Of a stretch of 64,000 nt of DNA, positions 23,770-34,850 are shown one piece after another. Below the pieces are notes generated by a model. It was not told the origin of the DNA. It made no database searches and was given only the letters and a program-made list of their open reading frames with translations. Source of the DNA: Gnetum montanum (lineage: Eukaryota > Streptophyta > Gnetopsida > Gnetales > Gnetaceae); the NCBI GenBank assembly GCA_015680685.1, contig MNCI01035354.1, positions 76,959 to 140,958 of the forward strand. Direction: 5' to 3'. Numbering within the stretch: the first letter of the stretch is position 1; the number at the start of each line of letters is the position of its first letter. The position numbers and the translations under genes were made by a program.

Positions 23770-24490
23770 CTATACTACTACCATCAACACCCAAGATTTA
23801 ATATTAGCACACACAAAATTTTTCTCATTCGTATGCAACTTCACATAATTAGTAATAGCATCCATATCAAATGCATTCTCTTCAACATCAAAGAAAATTT
23901 CATCATCACAAAGAGTATTCACCCTTATAGTTTCCTTACAACTAGGAAGCATCAATGAAGAATTCAAGTTACCAACCTTACTATCAACATTAGTGGACAA
24001 TAATCTAAACTTACAATTTCCTTTCCTTACAGTCCAATTATTATTTTCTCCATCAAAATAGCCTTATTATCATAATTCCATGGTCTACCAAATATAAGAT
24101 ATGAACAATCAATAGAAATATATCATAAATAATTTGATCATGACAATACTCAATGGAATAATCAATAAGGTATTATTTCTTAACGTACTTATAATGATTC
24201 TTCATTAACTAATTCACTTTGTATGGATTAGGATGAGGAATTGTAACTAAATGCAATGACTTCATAACCTTGGTAGAAATCATATTTTCTTGTGCTTCAC
24301 CATCAATGAGTGTACTTAAGGAATGACCTTTAACATCATAATGAGTTCTAAATAAACTTTTCCTCATAACATCTTCATTGGTTCTAACATGTCCAACAAA
24401 AGTACAACTATTGAACTCCCTTTGATCAGTAATGTACAAGGGATCATATTCACATATCTTCTTTAAAGATTCAAGCTCATCCTCTTGCAT
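23770..24490 (-). pseudogene. protease and downstream linker of element C
   Basis: The segment 24,490-24,209 reads LIDGEAQENMISTKVMKSLHL with a catalytic Asp in an atypical D-G-E setting, then HPNPYKVN. Retropepsins of chromovirus-like elements have a matching D-G-G/S...N-x-(I/V)-S and HPxPYK pattern. CSYLIFGRPWNYDNKAI follows in a broken frame, then an open 76-codon segment (24,000-23,770). The frame then runs into non-coding sequence without RT. Confidence 0.72.
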
Positions 24491-24499
24491 AGTTTGAAT

Positions 24500-25596
24500 T
24501 TCCTTACCCTTAGAAGCATTCTTCTTTGGCTTTGTACATTCCCATTGTCCATGACCTTACACCCTAATTATAACATATATCTTTACCTCTTGGAGATTGT
24601 TCCCTTCTTCTTCCCCTCATAGGAGAAGTAGACTCCCTTTCCTTCTTCTTTGGTTCATCTTCACCATCTTCTTTGGATGATTTCCTTGAATTGTGACTTA
24701 TTTATTTCTTATCCCTTTTATTGTGATCTTTTTCCTTCTTCAAGCCAAACTTTGTGATTTTCATTTCATCCTTGAGAGTAAGCTCATAGGCTTCATCAAG
24801 AGTATCAAGCTCACAGAATGCTAATTAATGTTGATATTTCATCCTTAATCCACTAATGAAGTTAGAATCTTGTTCATACTCAGTCCAATGAACATTAGCC
24901 TTTTCCAAAGCTTTGCAAAATTTAACATAAAAATATTTTACCTCCTGATCTCCTTTTCTGACAAATTTTAGCTTCTTGATGGCTTCATAACAGAAATATG
25001 TCTTCTTAAATTTTTACTTTAGCATGAATTTCATGAGTTTCCAACTCTCAATAGGCTTCCCATGTTCTTCAAAGTATTTGATACATTCCTTGTCCCACCA
25101 TTTGGCTACTAATCCTTCAATATTACTCTCAACAATAGGAATCATTGACTCACTAAGAACTTGCTCAATAAGAAAATAGTTATTCATAACTCTAAGCCAA
25201 GAAAGAAAGAAATTTGTATCTTCAACACCTTTAAAGATGGGAATATTCACATGATGAACTCTTAAAGCACTTCTTAAGATCATTACAAACCTTCTCTTAT
25301 CATTTTCCTGATTATTTTGAAGAAAATAAGACCTTTGCTCATACCTTTAAGTTCTAACTTCTTCTCTTCTAGAAGTCCTTTAATCATTTTTTCCTCTTGA
25401 TATTTTCATAGATGTAAATAGGATTCTATTCTTCAATCTCCTCTTCACTTATTCTTGAAGCTTCTTCAAAATATTGATTATTAATGGTCATTACTTTGGG
25501 AAGGACTTGAATTTGAGCAACAAAAGCCTTAAAGGAGTGTTTGAGTTCTTGAAGCTCTTGTCCAAGCTCTTGATTAGTCTTCTTCTTAGAAGCCAT
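24500..25596 (-). pseudogene. gag of element C
   Basis: ATG at 25,596 begins MASKKKTNQELGQELQELKH, a coiled-coil-like N-terminus. The capsid part (25,283-25,014) reads VHHVNIPIFKGVEDTNFFLSW, then KWWDKECIKYFEEHGKPIESW, as in the Retrotrans_gag family. It continues to a basic segment with Ser/Arg and a broken zinc knuckle near 24,545-24,580 (CYN, then GHGQWECTKPK after a frame change). Gag would form the particle. This is the longest intact domain of the element. Confidence 0.8.
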
Positions 25597-25918
25597 GCTT
25601 TTCATAAAGCTAAAGGTAAAATATTAAAGCAAAAATATGAGATCTTGAAGCAATTCTTACAATTGAAGGTAACACAAAGTGTAATGAAGATGTAATTGAC
25701 TTCAAACCCTAGCCTTACAAGCAAATAGTTTCTCAATTATCAAAAAGGGACCTTCTAAGATTCAAGTAATGTTTATCAATCTTAGGTTTTCCAAATCCTA
25801 ACTGGTTGTAAAGCTTTAAAATCCTTCAAAATTTATTCAAAATCTTGATTAAGATCAATAATTCAAGTGTGAAAACCTCCAAACCAATTACATATATGTG
25901 GATTTGTGCAAACCAAGT

Positions 25919-25932
25919 GCTCTAATACCAAT
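25919..25932 (-). promoter_or_regulatory. primer-binding site of element C (initiator-Met type)
   Basis: Minus strand ATTGGTATTAGAGC directly follows the LTR end, one base from the common TGGTATCAGAGC site that pairs with tRNA-iMet. Confidence 0.8.
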
Positions 25933-25933
25933 C

Positions 25934-26752
25934 TGATATGGAGCCTATCTCAATAGAATCAGAAATGATCCATTCCATAAGCTTCTTGAGAAAAATTAAA
26001 CATAAAAGCAAGAACAAGACAATGAATTAGTATAAATTCCCATTTTTATAAGAAAACTATTAAAATGTAAAGAATTACATCAAATATAAGTATCCAAGCT
26101 CAACTCACATCTCTCCCAAGGATCTTAGAGATCACACATGTCCCCTCTCAATCCTCAATTGCTTACAATGGAGCTAAAGCTCAAGAAAAGACACTTATAA
26201 GAGATTCTCTTAACCTCTCTCAAGTGCTCTTCATTTTCTCTCACTTAAAATCTTCTTGCACAAGCTCTCAAGAGCCCTCTCAAATCTCTCTTCTTTCTTT
26301 CTTATCCAAACTTAGGCCTTGGACTCTTATTTATAGCTTCTTGGTGTGACCTTTCATCTTTCTCGAATTTTCCATTCAATTTGATGTTTGTTAAAATTTG
26401 CACTAGACATCTTGGAGAAATAGTAAAGGTCGTTCCCAAGTGCAGAGATGTTAAAGTAGATGTCTTGAAATCAAGTTAGACATTTAGTATGTATCTTAGA
26501 CATCTAACTATTAGGGTGGATGTCTAACCTACCAAGGCCAAAATTAAAGATGTTCATTTTGAGGTTTAGAACCTCTAGATACCTTTAAAAAAGTCCCCAT
26601 AACCTCCAAAACCTCCTAGAATTACCAAAATAAGTCCAAAACACTCCCAAACATGGAAAAACACCTTGGAACCACCATCAAAAAGTAAACACAAGAAGAC
26701 ACACATATCCAAGATACATTGAGGATTACCTAAGGATTGGGTGATGTCTTCA
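25934..26752 (-). repeat. 5' (right) LTR of element C
   Basis: TGATATGGAGCC...GTGATGTCTTCA, 819 bp. Minus-strand TATAAATAAG box at 26,328-26,335. Diverged copy of 12,725-12,835 plus 22,723-23,314. Repeated AGATGTC/GACATCT words at about 26,400-26,530. Confidence 0.83.
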
Positions 26753-26850
26753 TAAGCTAATGTAATATTCCTTGAAGATTTTAAAGTCCTAAGGGTTCAA
26801 ATGATTCCACAAATAAGATCTAATTTTTTAGATCTTATTCTTCCAATTAA

Positions 26851-27342
26851 GGAGGATCTATACATATAATAATTTCTAGAGAACCCTTTCATTATCATCT
26901 TGTCACAAACCTAAATAGATCTCATCTTACATCAATTGAAGAAAGTGTAGATTTTATTGAATTTATTAACCTTAATTTTTTAAAATATAAAATAGAAGAA
27001 ATATCAAATGAAATAAAAGATTCTTTATGCATTATATATCCATACATCGAGATTGATATCACTCCCTACTACCAAGCCTACAGAAAAATCTTAGAGCTAC
27101 ATGATGATACCTTTTCTTTCCACCATCATGATGAAAAAACTTTATTTTTAGTAATTTTCTCTAATTGGAAAACATAAAATGTTAATTCAATCCTTATGGT
27201 AGAACCCCCTAATCATCCCATATGTAACAATGATAATATTTGCATTGATCAAAGAACCTACCTTTCAAATTTCAATAACATGCAAATCCCCATTCATGAC
27301 TTTTTCTTAGATTTTCAAAGTCTGAATGAGTCTCATCACTAG
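26851..27342 (+). pseudogene. nearly open unknown frame (164 codons, one stop)
   Basis: One frame runs from after TAA (26,848) to TAG at 27,340 with a single internal stop at 27,175. For such AT-rich DNA about a dozen stops would be expected, so this looks coding. It contains IEESVDFIEFINLNFLKYK and YPYIEIDITPYYQAYRKIL. No family recognised. It is followed in another frame by a Ty3/Gypsy pol C-terminus, so it may be an extra ORF or rearranged part of that element. No start codon near its 5' end was identified. Confidence 0.45.
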
Positions 27343-27690
27343 ATTTGATGATCTTTGGGATGTTAAACTCAAATATGTGGAAGAATTAGAAAATCTATCA
27401 AATCATCAAGCAACCATAGAAATGTGGTTTCATAAAAGTTTTACTTCTAAATCCTTTCACATAACTAAGTTAGTTCTAAAAAAGGATAGAGATTCTAGGC
27501 AAAATATTCCTTAAAACTAGTTCTCAATAATGTGATTAGGATCATATCAAGTTGTAGATATCATACTTCTTATTTTTAAAAAACTAGTTAACCTCCAACA
27601 CAACAAACTTGTCTAAAACTTTAATGCATTTCATCTTAAACATTTTAAAACTAATTTTCTATGTGGACACATAGAAAATCAATAACTTAA
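27326..27690 (+). pseudogene. Ty3/Gypsy pol C-terminal tail (decayed)
   Basis: RFDDLWDVKLKYVEELENL, then IEMWFHKSFTSKSFHITKLVLKKDR, then after stops NAFHLKHF. This order (helical segment, 'F.VGDLVLK.D' strand, '.NG.HLK.F' end) is that of the integrase C-terminal tail in many plant Ty3/Gypsy elements. Nothing of RT or integrase core is seen just upstream. Confidence 0.6.
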
Positions 27691-28380
27691 CAAGTTATAG
27701 CTATAAATAAGTATGTATATATGCATATATGATACATTACTTATCATATTCAATTTAGTAAATTGTATTTCATCATTTTACATCATCTGTTATTATAATA
27801 ACACGCATGACATGTAGCTTTAGAATTATATTCATATAGTTTCATGTCTTAAAAAGTAAACTTAAAAGGATGCTTGCATTCAATGCTTAGTCCCTATTAA
27901 TTATACATGGAAATTAAGGAAATACTTGTAATTTTTCATTGTTTGTTATCCAAATTTTAAAATGATATCTTGGAGGCTAAGCCATGAGAATCTTATCCTA
28001 ATAAGTTTTCTACTACTAACCTATTTTATAGTGCTCCCTTTTAGGTTGTGTTTATGCCATAACATCCTTCTTTAGGTTGCATTTTTTTAAAATGATGCTT
28101 ATATTTTTTATTTATATTCATAGTTCAAAGATTTATACTAAACTATGGAGAGATAACTTAATGTGAGGGATTCATGATGTGATGGAAAGGATTTGAGCTA
28201 GCAACCAACTATTGAAATGTTAAGTTCATTCTTTCTCATTAGTAACTATGATTTATTATGACTATATCTTTACTTCATAACAATGTGACAAAGCTAAAAT
28301 ACCTTCCTTTGACCTTCCCATTTAAAAAATTATCATTTTAGTTGTCACTACTGAAATCCATCAAGGGTTTCATGATTAAA
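27691..28380. other. AT-rich gap without a recognised feature
   Basis: No coherent frame or LTR end seen. It may include the untranslated end of the preceding pol fragment. Confidence 0.5.
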
Positions 28381-29153
28381 ATATGATGTAGGGATACATC
28401 TATCAAACCCCTTATTATCCTTAATAGTGGAGAAAATGAAAGTTTTGGACAGCTTGAGCGATGTCTTGAATCTTTGCAGATGTCTTGCTTGAGAGTTGAG
28501 ATTTCATAAGATACGTCTTGATCATCTTGTAAATGTCTTATCTAAGAGTTGGCAGTTCATAGAAGACATCTTCTCTAGAGAAGAGATAGCTTACTAGAAC
28601 TTTAGACATCATCCTTGCATCCTAGGTTTGATAGATAGACATATTATCAAGCCCATAGTTGTTTTCTATAACTATGGAAACCTTTTGAAGTGTTAGTTCA
28701 AAGATGGAAAATAGCTAAGAATCTTAAGCTCAATGTGAAAAAAATTTGCTTAGTGTTTTAACTTTGTGTTTGATAAATGTTAGGCTTTTATTGCATGTTT
28801 TATGTATGGAGAGAGTTGTAGAGAGATTACATGAATGTGTGTGCATCTCAGTGATTAATTGTATGTGTTTGGATACTATAACTTTGTCCTAGATCTTGAT
28901 CCTATGTGTGAGGAAGATGTCTTGAGGTCAATCATGTGTGTGTTTTAGAGCCTCATGCTCTGCATTATTGTTGAGTATAGAAGTATTTATGTGTGATATT
29001 CTGTGGGTTTGTGGATTTGCTGTATTTGTAATCTTCTTTTAATTTTAAATGAAGATAGCTAGTTTTCTTGATTTCTAACAATTAATTTATCTTGTATATA
29101 TTCTAAATTTAATATGTTTCAAAGGATTAACCTAAACTAGAGTGACCCTACTT
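28381..29153 (+). repeat. probable 5' LTR of element D (start uncertain)
   Basis: It ends ...CCCTACTTCA, 5 bp before a Met-type PBS. It carries repeated GATGTCTTG/AGACATCTT words (about 28,460-28,640), like the LTRs of C. The 5' boundary is a guess at a TGATGTAGGG near 28,383. No partner LTR was found. Confidence 0.5.
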
Positions 29154-29158
29154 CAATA

Positions 29159-29171
29159 TTGGTATTAGAGC
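29159..29171 (+). promoter_or_regulatory. primer-binding site of element D (initiator-Met type)
   Basis: TTGGTATTAGAGC, same one-base variant of the TGGTATCAGAGC site as element C. Coding for gag begins about 50 bp downstream. Confidence 0.75.
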
Positions 29172-29223
29172 ATAAGATTTTTTTTATTTGAAAATTGGAT
29201 ATGGATTTTTGTATCTATTTTAG

Positions 29224-30470
29224 ATGGATTCTAAGTAGAAAAATGTTCAAGTCTCAAATAAAGATAAAGAAAGAATGAAATATGTATTTCAATTGAAGGT
29301 TGAATGATTGGATGAAATTAGTACTAAGGTGAATATAAACATAGGTCCTATTTGTATTCTAACTTATGGTGATGAGGAGCATTCACGTTCAAATATTAAT
29401 GAACTAGTTTATTAGCCTAGTGGAAGGAAACCAAATGAGAATGAAGAGCATCCCAACTATGAAAGTGTGTGAACACATCATCTTAGGATTCTAACGGAAG
29501 TAAATCCAAATCCTCATTTTAAATCTCTAAGAGCTCTATCTTAAACATCTTCTTCTTCTCATGAAAAATTTGGTGATAAGATGAAGCAATACTTACTAGA
29601 GCTTTCAGAAATATTGCAAGACTTTATTGTATGAAGTTAAATACTTTCAATAGTCTAGATGACACTGATGCTTTTGCAAGTTGGATGAAGGTACTTGACA
29701 AGCATTTTGAGCTAGAAAAGATGTCAAATAACTTGAAGATACCAATTACTAAATCCAGACTAGAAGGTATGGCTTCTACTTAATAGAAAAAAGAGTCAAA
29801 AAGTTATGTGAGATAAAATGGTCAAGCTATTAAGGATTGGCATTTGAGGAAATACAAGTTGAAATACAAATTTGAAAAATCTTAATAGAGATAAGAGACA
29901 ATCATAAAGTTTGAATTCCTTGGATAGGGAGATAGATCTCAAGGATTTTTATATTAAAATTTTTGAATTGTTCCATCAAGCTAAGTTAAACTAGGAGGAA
30001 TATAAATAGGTTTCAATATTTCTTAGAGGTTTTAAGATGATTTATTAGTAGGAGTTGTCAATCTATGAGCTTTAAACCCTTGATGAGATTTATGATTTAG
30101 CACTTAATACAAAAAAGAAACTTAATGGATTTAGCAATAGAAGTAAACAAGCTTCAAAGGGGAATGATAAATGATCCAAATTAAAGAAGGGATCCAAGTC
30201 AAAATATGTAGATAAATATGGTAGCCATGAAAAGATGTAAGAGAAGAGAAATAAGAAGAGCAAGGATAAGAAGAACCAAGGTAAAGAAGGAAAGGGTCAA
30301 GTAGTATCTCATTCAAGATTCAATGCTTCAAATGTGAAGAATGAGAACATAAGTAATGGAAATGTCTAGTGCACAAGGCACCCAAAACTATGGATCTACA
30401 AACCTTAAAAATAAAGGAGACATTAATTCAAGCTCTTCAAAGAGGTAATCCTAATGCTCCCAAAATTTAG
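29224..30470 (+). pseudogene. gag of element D
   Basis: Starts near MDSK at 29,224. Capsid-like segments appear at 29,560-30,100 in several frames. A Lys/Ser/Asn-rich basic stretch follows (30,110-30,310). The knuckle near 30,325-30,370 reads CFKCEE, stop, EHK, stop, WKC, which is CX2CX4HX4C with two codons turned to stops. VHKAPKTMDLQTLKIKETL follows. In chromoviruses this is the RNA-binding Gag end. Confidence 0.72.
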
Positions 30471-30479
30471 AAAGTTTCT

Positions 30480-30850
30480 AAATTAAATTCACGTGCTTTT
30501 ATTAGAAATATAAATAAAGGAGACCATCCAACAAGAAAATTTTTGTTTAGAATTGAGGCTACATATTTAATTGGTGGGGAATGGATTCATATGTTGATTG
30601 ATGGGGGCATCCAATCAAATTTTATTTCCTCTAGGGTAGTTGATAAGTTGGGTTTAGTAATACATTCTCATCCTAAACCTTATAATATGCATTGATTTTC
30701 TAGATATTTCTCTCAATAGGTGAGGAAACAATGTATCTTGAAGTTTAGACTTCAAAGTTACTATAATGTTGTGAGATGTAATGTATCACCAATTGATCAT
30801 GCTAATGTAATTCTTGGAAGGCTTTGGAATTTTGATAATGGTGCTTAATT
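30480..30850 (+). pseudogene. protease region of element D
   Basis: GDHPTRKFLFRIEATYLIGG leads to HMLIDGGIQSNFISSRVVDKLGL, with the Asp-Gly-Gly active site apparently intact. HSHPKPYNMH follows, then SPIDHANVILGRLWNFDNGA, the usual protease end. The frame is open for most of its length. Confidence 0.75.
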
Positions 30851-31139
30851 AATGAAGTGATAAATATGTGAAGTGTAGGAAAGCTCACTTAATGCGTCAT
30901 ATGGAGTGAGAAATGAGTTGATTCTTATGATAGCTATATAATTGAGGTGGCAAAGCTCCCATGATGGCTCTTTAATTCTTCTTAGGAAGAGAGAATATAT
31001 TTAAAAACATGATCAGGTTGGTTTTGATGTTTTTTATTTTATCAATTTTTTCTTCTAAACATAATCATATGTAGGTAGATCTTCTAGTAGGTATGCTAGT
31101 CTTAAAAGAGAAATTTCCTGATTATTCAAAGAGGAATTA

Positions 31140-32340
31140 CATGAATTATCATTAATGAGGAATGTTCAACACCAAATTTACTTTATCACTAATGCTACCA
31201 TTTCAAAGAAGAGGACTTTGCAGATGACATCAAATCAAAATACTAAATTGCAAAGGTAAGTAGAGGAGCTACTTGTGAATGGTTTCATGAGGGAGTTAAT
31301 TTATCCTTATGTAATTCTAGTAGTGCTCCTTCCTATTGCAACTCTCTCTAAGTTCTCTTCATACTACCCTCACTTGGAAAACTACGTGGCCCTGATTCTA
31401 CAATGGTCATAGATATGTAGGTAGCCAGGATTGGATAGTTCTGGTGTGATGCTTGTACAAGATCATGAGGGTTCTCGGGGTGAGGCTCCACCCCTTGTAG
31501 ATGCATTGTTTTCCCTTCCACCAATGTTGTCTACAAGGTTGCTTGTGTTGTTGTTTGCAAAGTCCTTGTTTGGAGTTAGTTTTCCTCCTTGAGGTGCATT
31601 CCCATACATACATATATTAAGAATTTGTGTTGTTACTTACACTCTCTCTTTGGTTTCTTGCTTATTAGAGGTGTACTCCCTAGGTCCTCCACCCCAAATA
31701 CATTGTATCTTAGTGAATTCCTTGGTGTGCCAGACCACATCCATTTAAGATCTTTGAATAGGATAACAATGTACTACAACTTTCTTACTCCAAGGAATAA
31801 TGATATCTTTGATCTCATTACCAATGCAAATATTTCAACAAAATTGATTTAAAGAGTGGAAATTATCAAATTCATATTAGGCTTGGTAATGAATGGAACA
31901 TAACTTTCAAGATGTTGAATGGATTATTTGAGTGGTTGGTGATGTCATTTAGGCTCACAAATACCCCTACAAAATTCATGAGTTTGATGCATGATGTCCT
32001 TAAGGATTTGATAGGTAATTATTGTATTATCTATTTTGATTATATTTTTGTATACATCTCTAATAAGAAGCACTTAGATCACTTAAAGAGATAGTATCTT
32101 AAGTTTAAGGAGGCACATTTAATAATCAATGTGAAGAAGAGTCACTTCTTCAAGAGGGAGATCACCTACTTAAGATGTGATTTCCAAAAATAAAATTAGA
32201 ATGAAAGCTACCAAGGTGAAGGTTATTAGAGATTGGCCAACTTCTAGAAATGTTGGAAAGGTTCATTCCTTGGTTTAGCAAGCTGTTACATATGCTTCAT
32301 AAAAAATTTTATTATTATTTCATGGTCTATGTTTTCTTTA
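31140..32340 (+). pseudogene. reverse transcriptase of element D, with an internal insertion
   Basis: The entry segment reads TISKKRTLQMTSNQNTKLQ and VEELLVNGFMRELIYP, to about 31,340. RT resumes near 31,740 (LNRITMYYNFLTPRNNDIFDL). The frame then reads GLFEWLVMSFRLTNTPTKFMSLMHDVLKDLIG and CIIYFDYIFVYI at 31,912-32,094. The catalytic YFDD-type motif is YFDY, so the second Asp is lost. About 370 bp in between do not fit RT. LKFKEAHLIINVKKSHFF follows. Confidence 0.85.
31345..31735. other. foreign segment within RT of element D
   Basis: This stretch replaces the roughly 35 codons expected between the RT entry segment and LNRIT. It is less AT-rich than its surroundings and has no recognised ends or duplication. 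It could be a small insertion or a rearrangement. Confidence 0.4.
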
Positions 32341-32389
32341 CTAAAGAAGAATCAATATTTCAAGTAGGGTGATCAAACCTAAAGAAGCT

Positions 32390-33900
32390 TTGACTTTTTG
32401 AAGGCAAAAATAATCAATGAATCAATGCTTACAATATTAGATGTTCAGAAGATTTTAAGGTTGATGTGAATGCAAGTTACCATTAGAGAGGTACTTTCAC
32501 AAGAAGGAAGATATATAGCTTTCTCTTTAAACAAGTTCAATGTGTCAAGGCAAAATATAGTGTTTATGAGAGGAATTATACACTATTCTTCAAGCAATCA
32601 AGCATTGAAGGCATTATTTGTTACATAAGAAGTTCACTTTGATAATTGACCATAAAGCTCTTCAATTTCTTAATTCCTAAAAGAAGTTGAGTGTCAAATG
32701 CATGAAATGGATGGCACAATTATAGGAGTTCAATTTTGTGCTTAAGCATAAGAGTGGAAAAGTCAATGTGGTAGCTAATGCATTATCTTGGGTGCATGTA
32801 GTAAATCTTAGTGTGCTTCATGTAGAAGATATGAATGATTTTATTGATTTCTATTAACGTGATTCAAATTTTGGGTAGGTTTGGAGAAGCCTTAAAGAGC
32901 CATTGTTAAGTAGGATGGACTAATGGAGGGATAGTCACATCCAACTTGAGCTATTGTTTTAAGAATTGAAAGCTTTGTGTGATTTTAGGGGAAAAGGTTT
33001 TGTTAAAAAACATTGTGGTAGAATTATCACATGGAAGATAAGAGATTGGAGCTTATGGCTAGATACTATTTTTAGCCTATAATGGCCCCTAAAGTCTCCA
33101 AATTTGTGAAGAAGTGTTTGACATGTCAAAAATTCAATAGAGGTAAGGAGTTAATAGACATAATATGCCTTTGCTAATTTCCAAGGATCCTTAGAAAAGT
33201 ATGTCAATGCACTTTATGAATGGAATTCCAAAGACTAAAAATTAGAATAATGTTATCTTTGTGATGGTGGATAGATTCTCTAAGATGGTACACTTCATTC
33301 CATGTAAAAAGGTGAGTGATACATCTCATATCACAAATTTATTCTTCTAGCATGTTGTGAAGTTGCATTAGATTTTCTTGAATATTATTAGTGATAGAGA
33401 CTCCAAGTTTACTAGTCATTTTTTAAGGTCCCTTTGAAACATTATAAGGACAAAGTTAAATTTTTCTCATTCATATCATCCATAGTCTAATGGTCAAAAT
33501 AAAGTGGTTGATAAATCTTTGTTGAATATTTTAAGATCTTTGTGTGAAGGATAGCCTAATAGTTAGAAGAACTGGTAATAATGCTTTTCATGTGGCTATT
33601 GGAAAGAGCTTGTTTTAGGTTAACTATGGTTTTTATGCAAAGATGGTGGATCACATTAAGATATGTGATTGAAAAGCTTAATCGAGTATAGATTTTGTGT
33701 AAGAAATGAAGGATCTTCATGCTTAAGTGAAGAAAAATCTTAAGAAGAAGATTGAAAAAGGAATCCTAAAGAGGAATGAAGGCAAGAAAAATTCTAAATT
33801 TTTTTTTGGTGATCTTGTCTAGGTACACTTGAAGAAGATGAGGTTAAGAGCTATCAACTTCCAAAAATTGAAGATTAAAAAATGGTTGTTTCAAGATAAA
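32390..33900 (+). pseudogene. RNase H and integrase of element D
   Basis: RNase H: IIDHKALQFLNS and FNFVLKHKSGKVNVVANALSW (about 32,640-32,800). Integrase: KCLTCQKFNRGKE (zinc-finger end, about 33,115-33,145), [16 protein letters not shown] (first Asp), IISDRDSKFTSHF (second Asp), HP.SNGQNKVVDKSL with Lys where the catalytic Glu is expected. FFGDLV.VHLKKMRL ends the tail near 33,880. Stops and frame changes between segments. Confidence 0.82.
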
Positions 33901-34202
33901 GGTTGAAATCAAAAAATAAAATATGCATAATTAAATACTTGTGAATACATAATAAGTAACAAAAGAGAAACTTTTAGGAGTAACTGGATTTCAACATTTA
34001 ATCATAAAATATATAGTAGATCTATGAATGGGCTTCAATACTGGTAGAACAAAGGATACAAAACTTTAGTAAATATCCTAACAAGTATATTACATTCACT
34101 TATGTAAGAAACTATTAATAATAATAAACTGATTTATTAAAATTCATTATAAAAAATTAAATAATTAACAATTAAATTTATGCAAATTTCTAGGTTGTGA
34201 CA
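33900..34202 (-). repeat. possible LTR edge of another minus-strand element
   Basis: Minus strand AGAAGGGGAGAGTGTCACAACC at about 34,203 has the form PPT then TGTCAC..., common at the 3' LTR of plant chromoviruses. The LTR would lie at lower coordinates and internal sequence to 34,850. No second copy or domain was found, so this is tentative. Confidence 0.3.
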
Positions 34203-34850
34203 CTCTCCCCTTCTATAAGAATTTTCCTCTTCAAATATTTGAGGAACTTAGATTTCATATCTTTTTTAGTTTTTTACAACCCTAGAGCACTTATTATAAT
34301 GGTTTTGGTTTTGATTTTGAAGAGAGATTAATAGTTGCTCAAACAACTAATTTTAAGTTGCCTAGGAATTTTGAGAATTTCTTGGTGGGATATTTTTGAC
34401 TAATTTTGTCCTCTGCATTTTGTACTAAATTAGATTTAGAAATATTAAACAAATGTCTAGACAAATTTCATCTTATAACATCCAAGGAAAAATCCATGCT
34501 CTCATACTAACATTATACCACCACTATTAATTATCTATAAGATCTTATAAATAACTAATAGAGATGCTACGAAACCCCAAGGATCTGGATTTAACCTTGA
34601 ACTACTAACTCAAAAGGAAGTAGTAGAAAAAATAAAAATTATTCATTAGAAGCATAAATATAGTAAAGTAATATAGCACAACAAAAATTTTATTACTTAC
34701 ATACATAATTAAATAATATTTATTTAATGAAAAAATGAATATTTGTGCAACTACAAAATGGTAGATGTTTAAAAATATCCACCAATTATGTCATAAAATA
34801 ATATGTAAAATAAAAATCCTAACAACTCTTGTTTCACCTCAATCATACCT

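Larger units (their letters stand above)
12725..26752 (-). mobile_element. Element C: gag-protease LTR retrotransposon lacking RT and integrase, split by element B
   Basis: Right LTR 25,934-26,752 is the 5' LTR in the minus sense. Beside it is TTGGTATTAGAGC, an initiator-Met type PBS. The left LTR is in two pieces, 12,725-12,835 and 22,723-23,314, with element B between them. The internal part (23,315-25,933) holds gag and protease only, then passes straight to a PPT and the 3' LTR. Outer flanks (GTTAA before, TAAGC after) do not form an obvious duplication, so an end may have been altered. LTR copies match clearly but are diverged. Confidence 0.82.
28381..33900 (+). mobile_element. Element D: chromovirus-like Ty3/Gypsy element, 3' end missing
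   Basis: Order on + strand: LTR-like region, PBS, gag with knuckle, protease, RT, RNase H, integrase. It differs from the Athila/Tat family in PBS type, RT sequence and an integrase tail with GDLVWVHL-like spacing. No 3' LTR or PPT was seen after 33,900. All domains are broken. Confidence 0.8.

Noticed and set aside
12720-26757. Target duplication for element C
   Set aside because: GTTAA and TAAGC do not match. Ends may have been altered, so no duplication is claimed.
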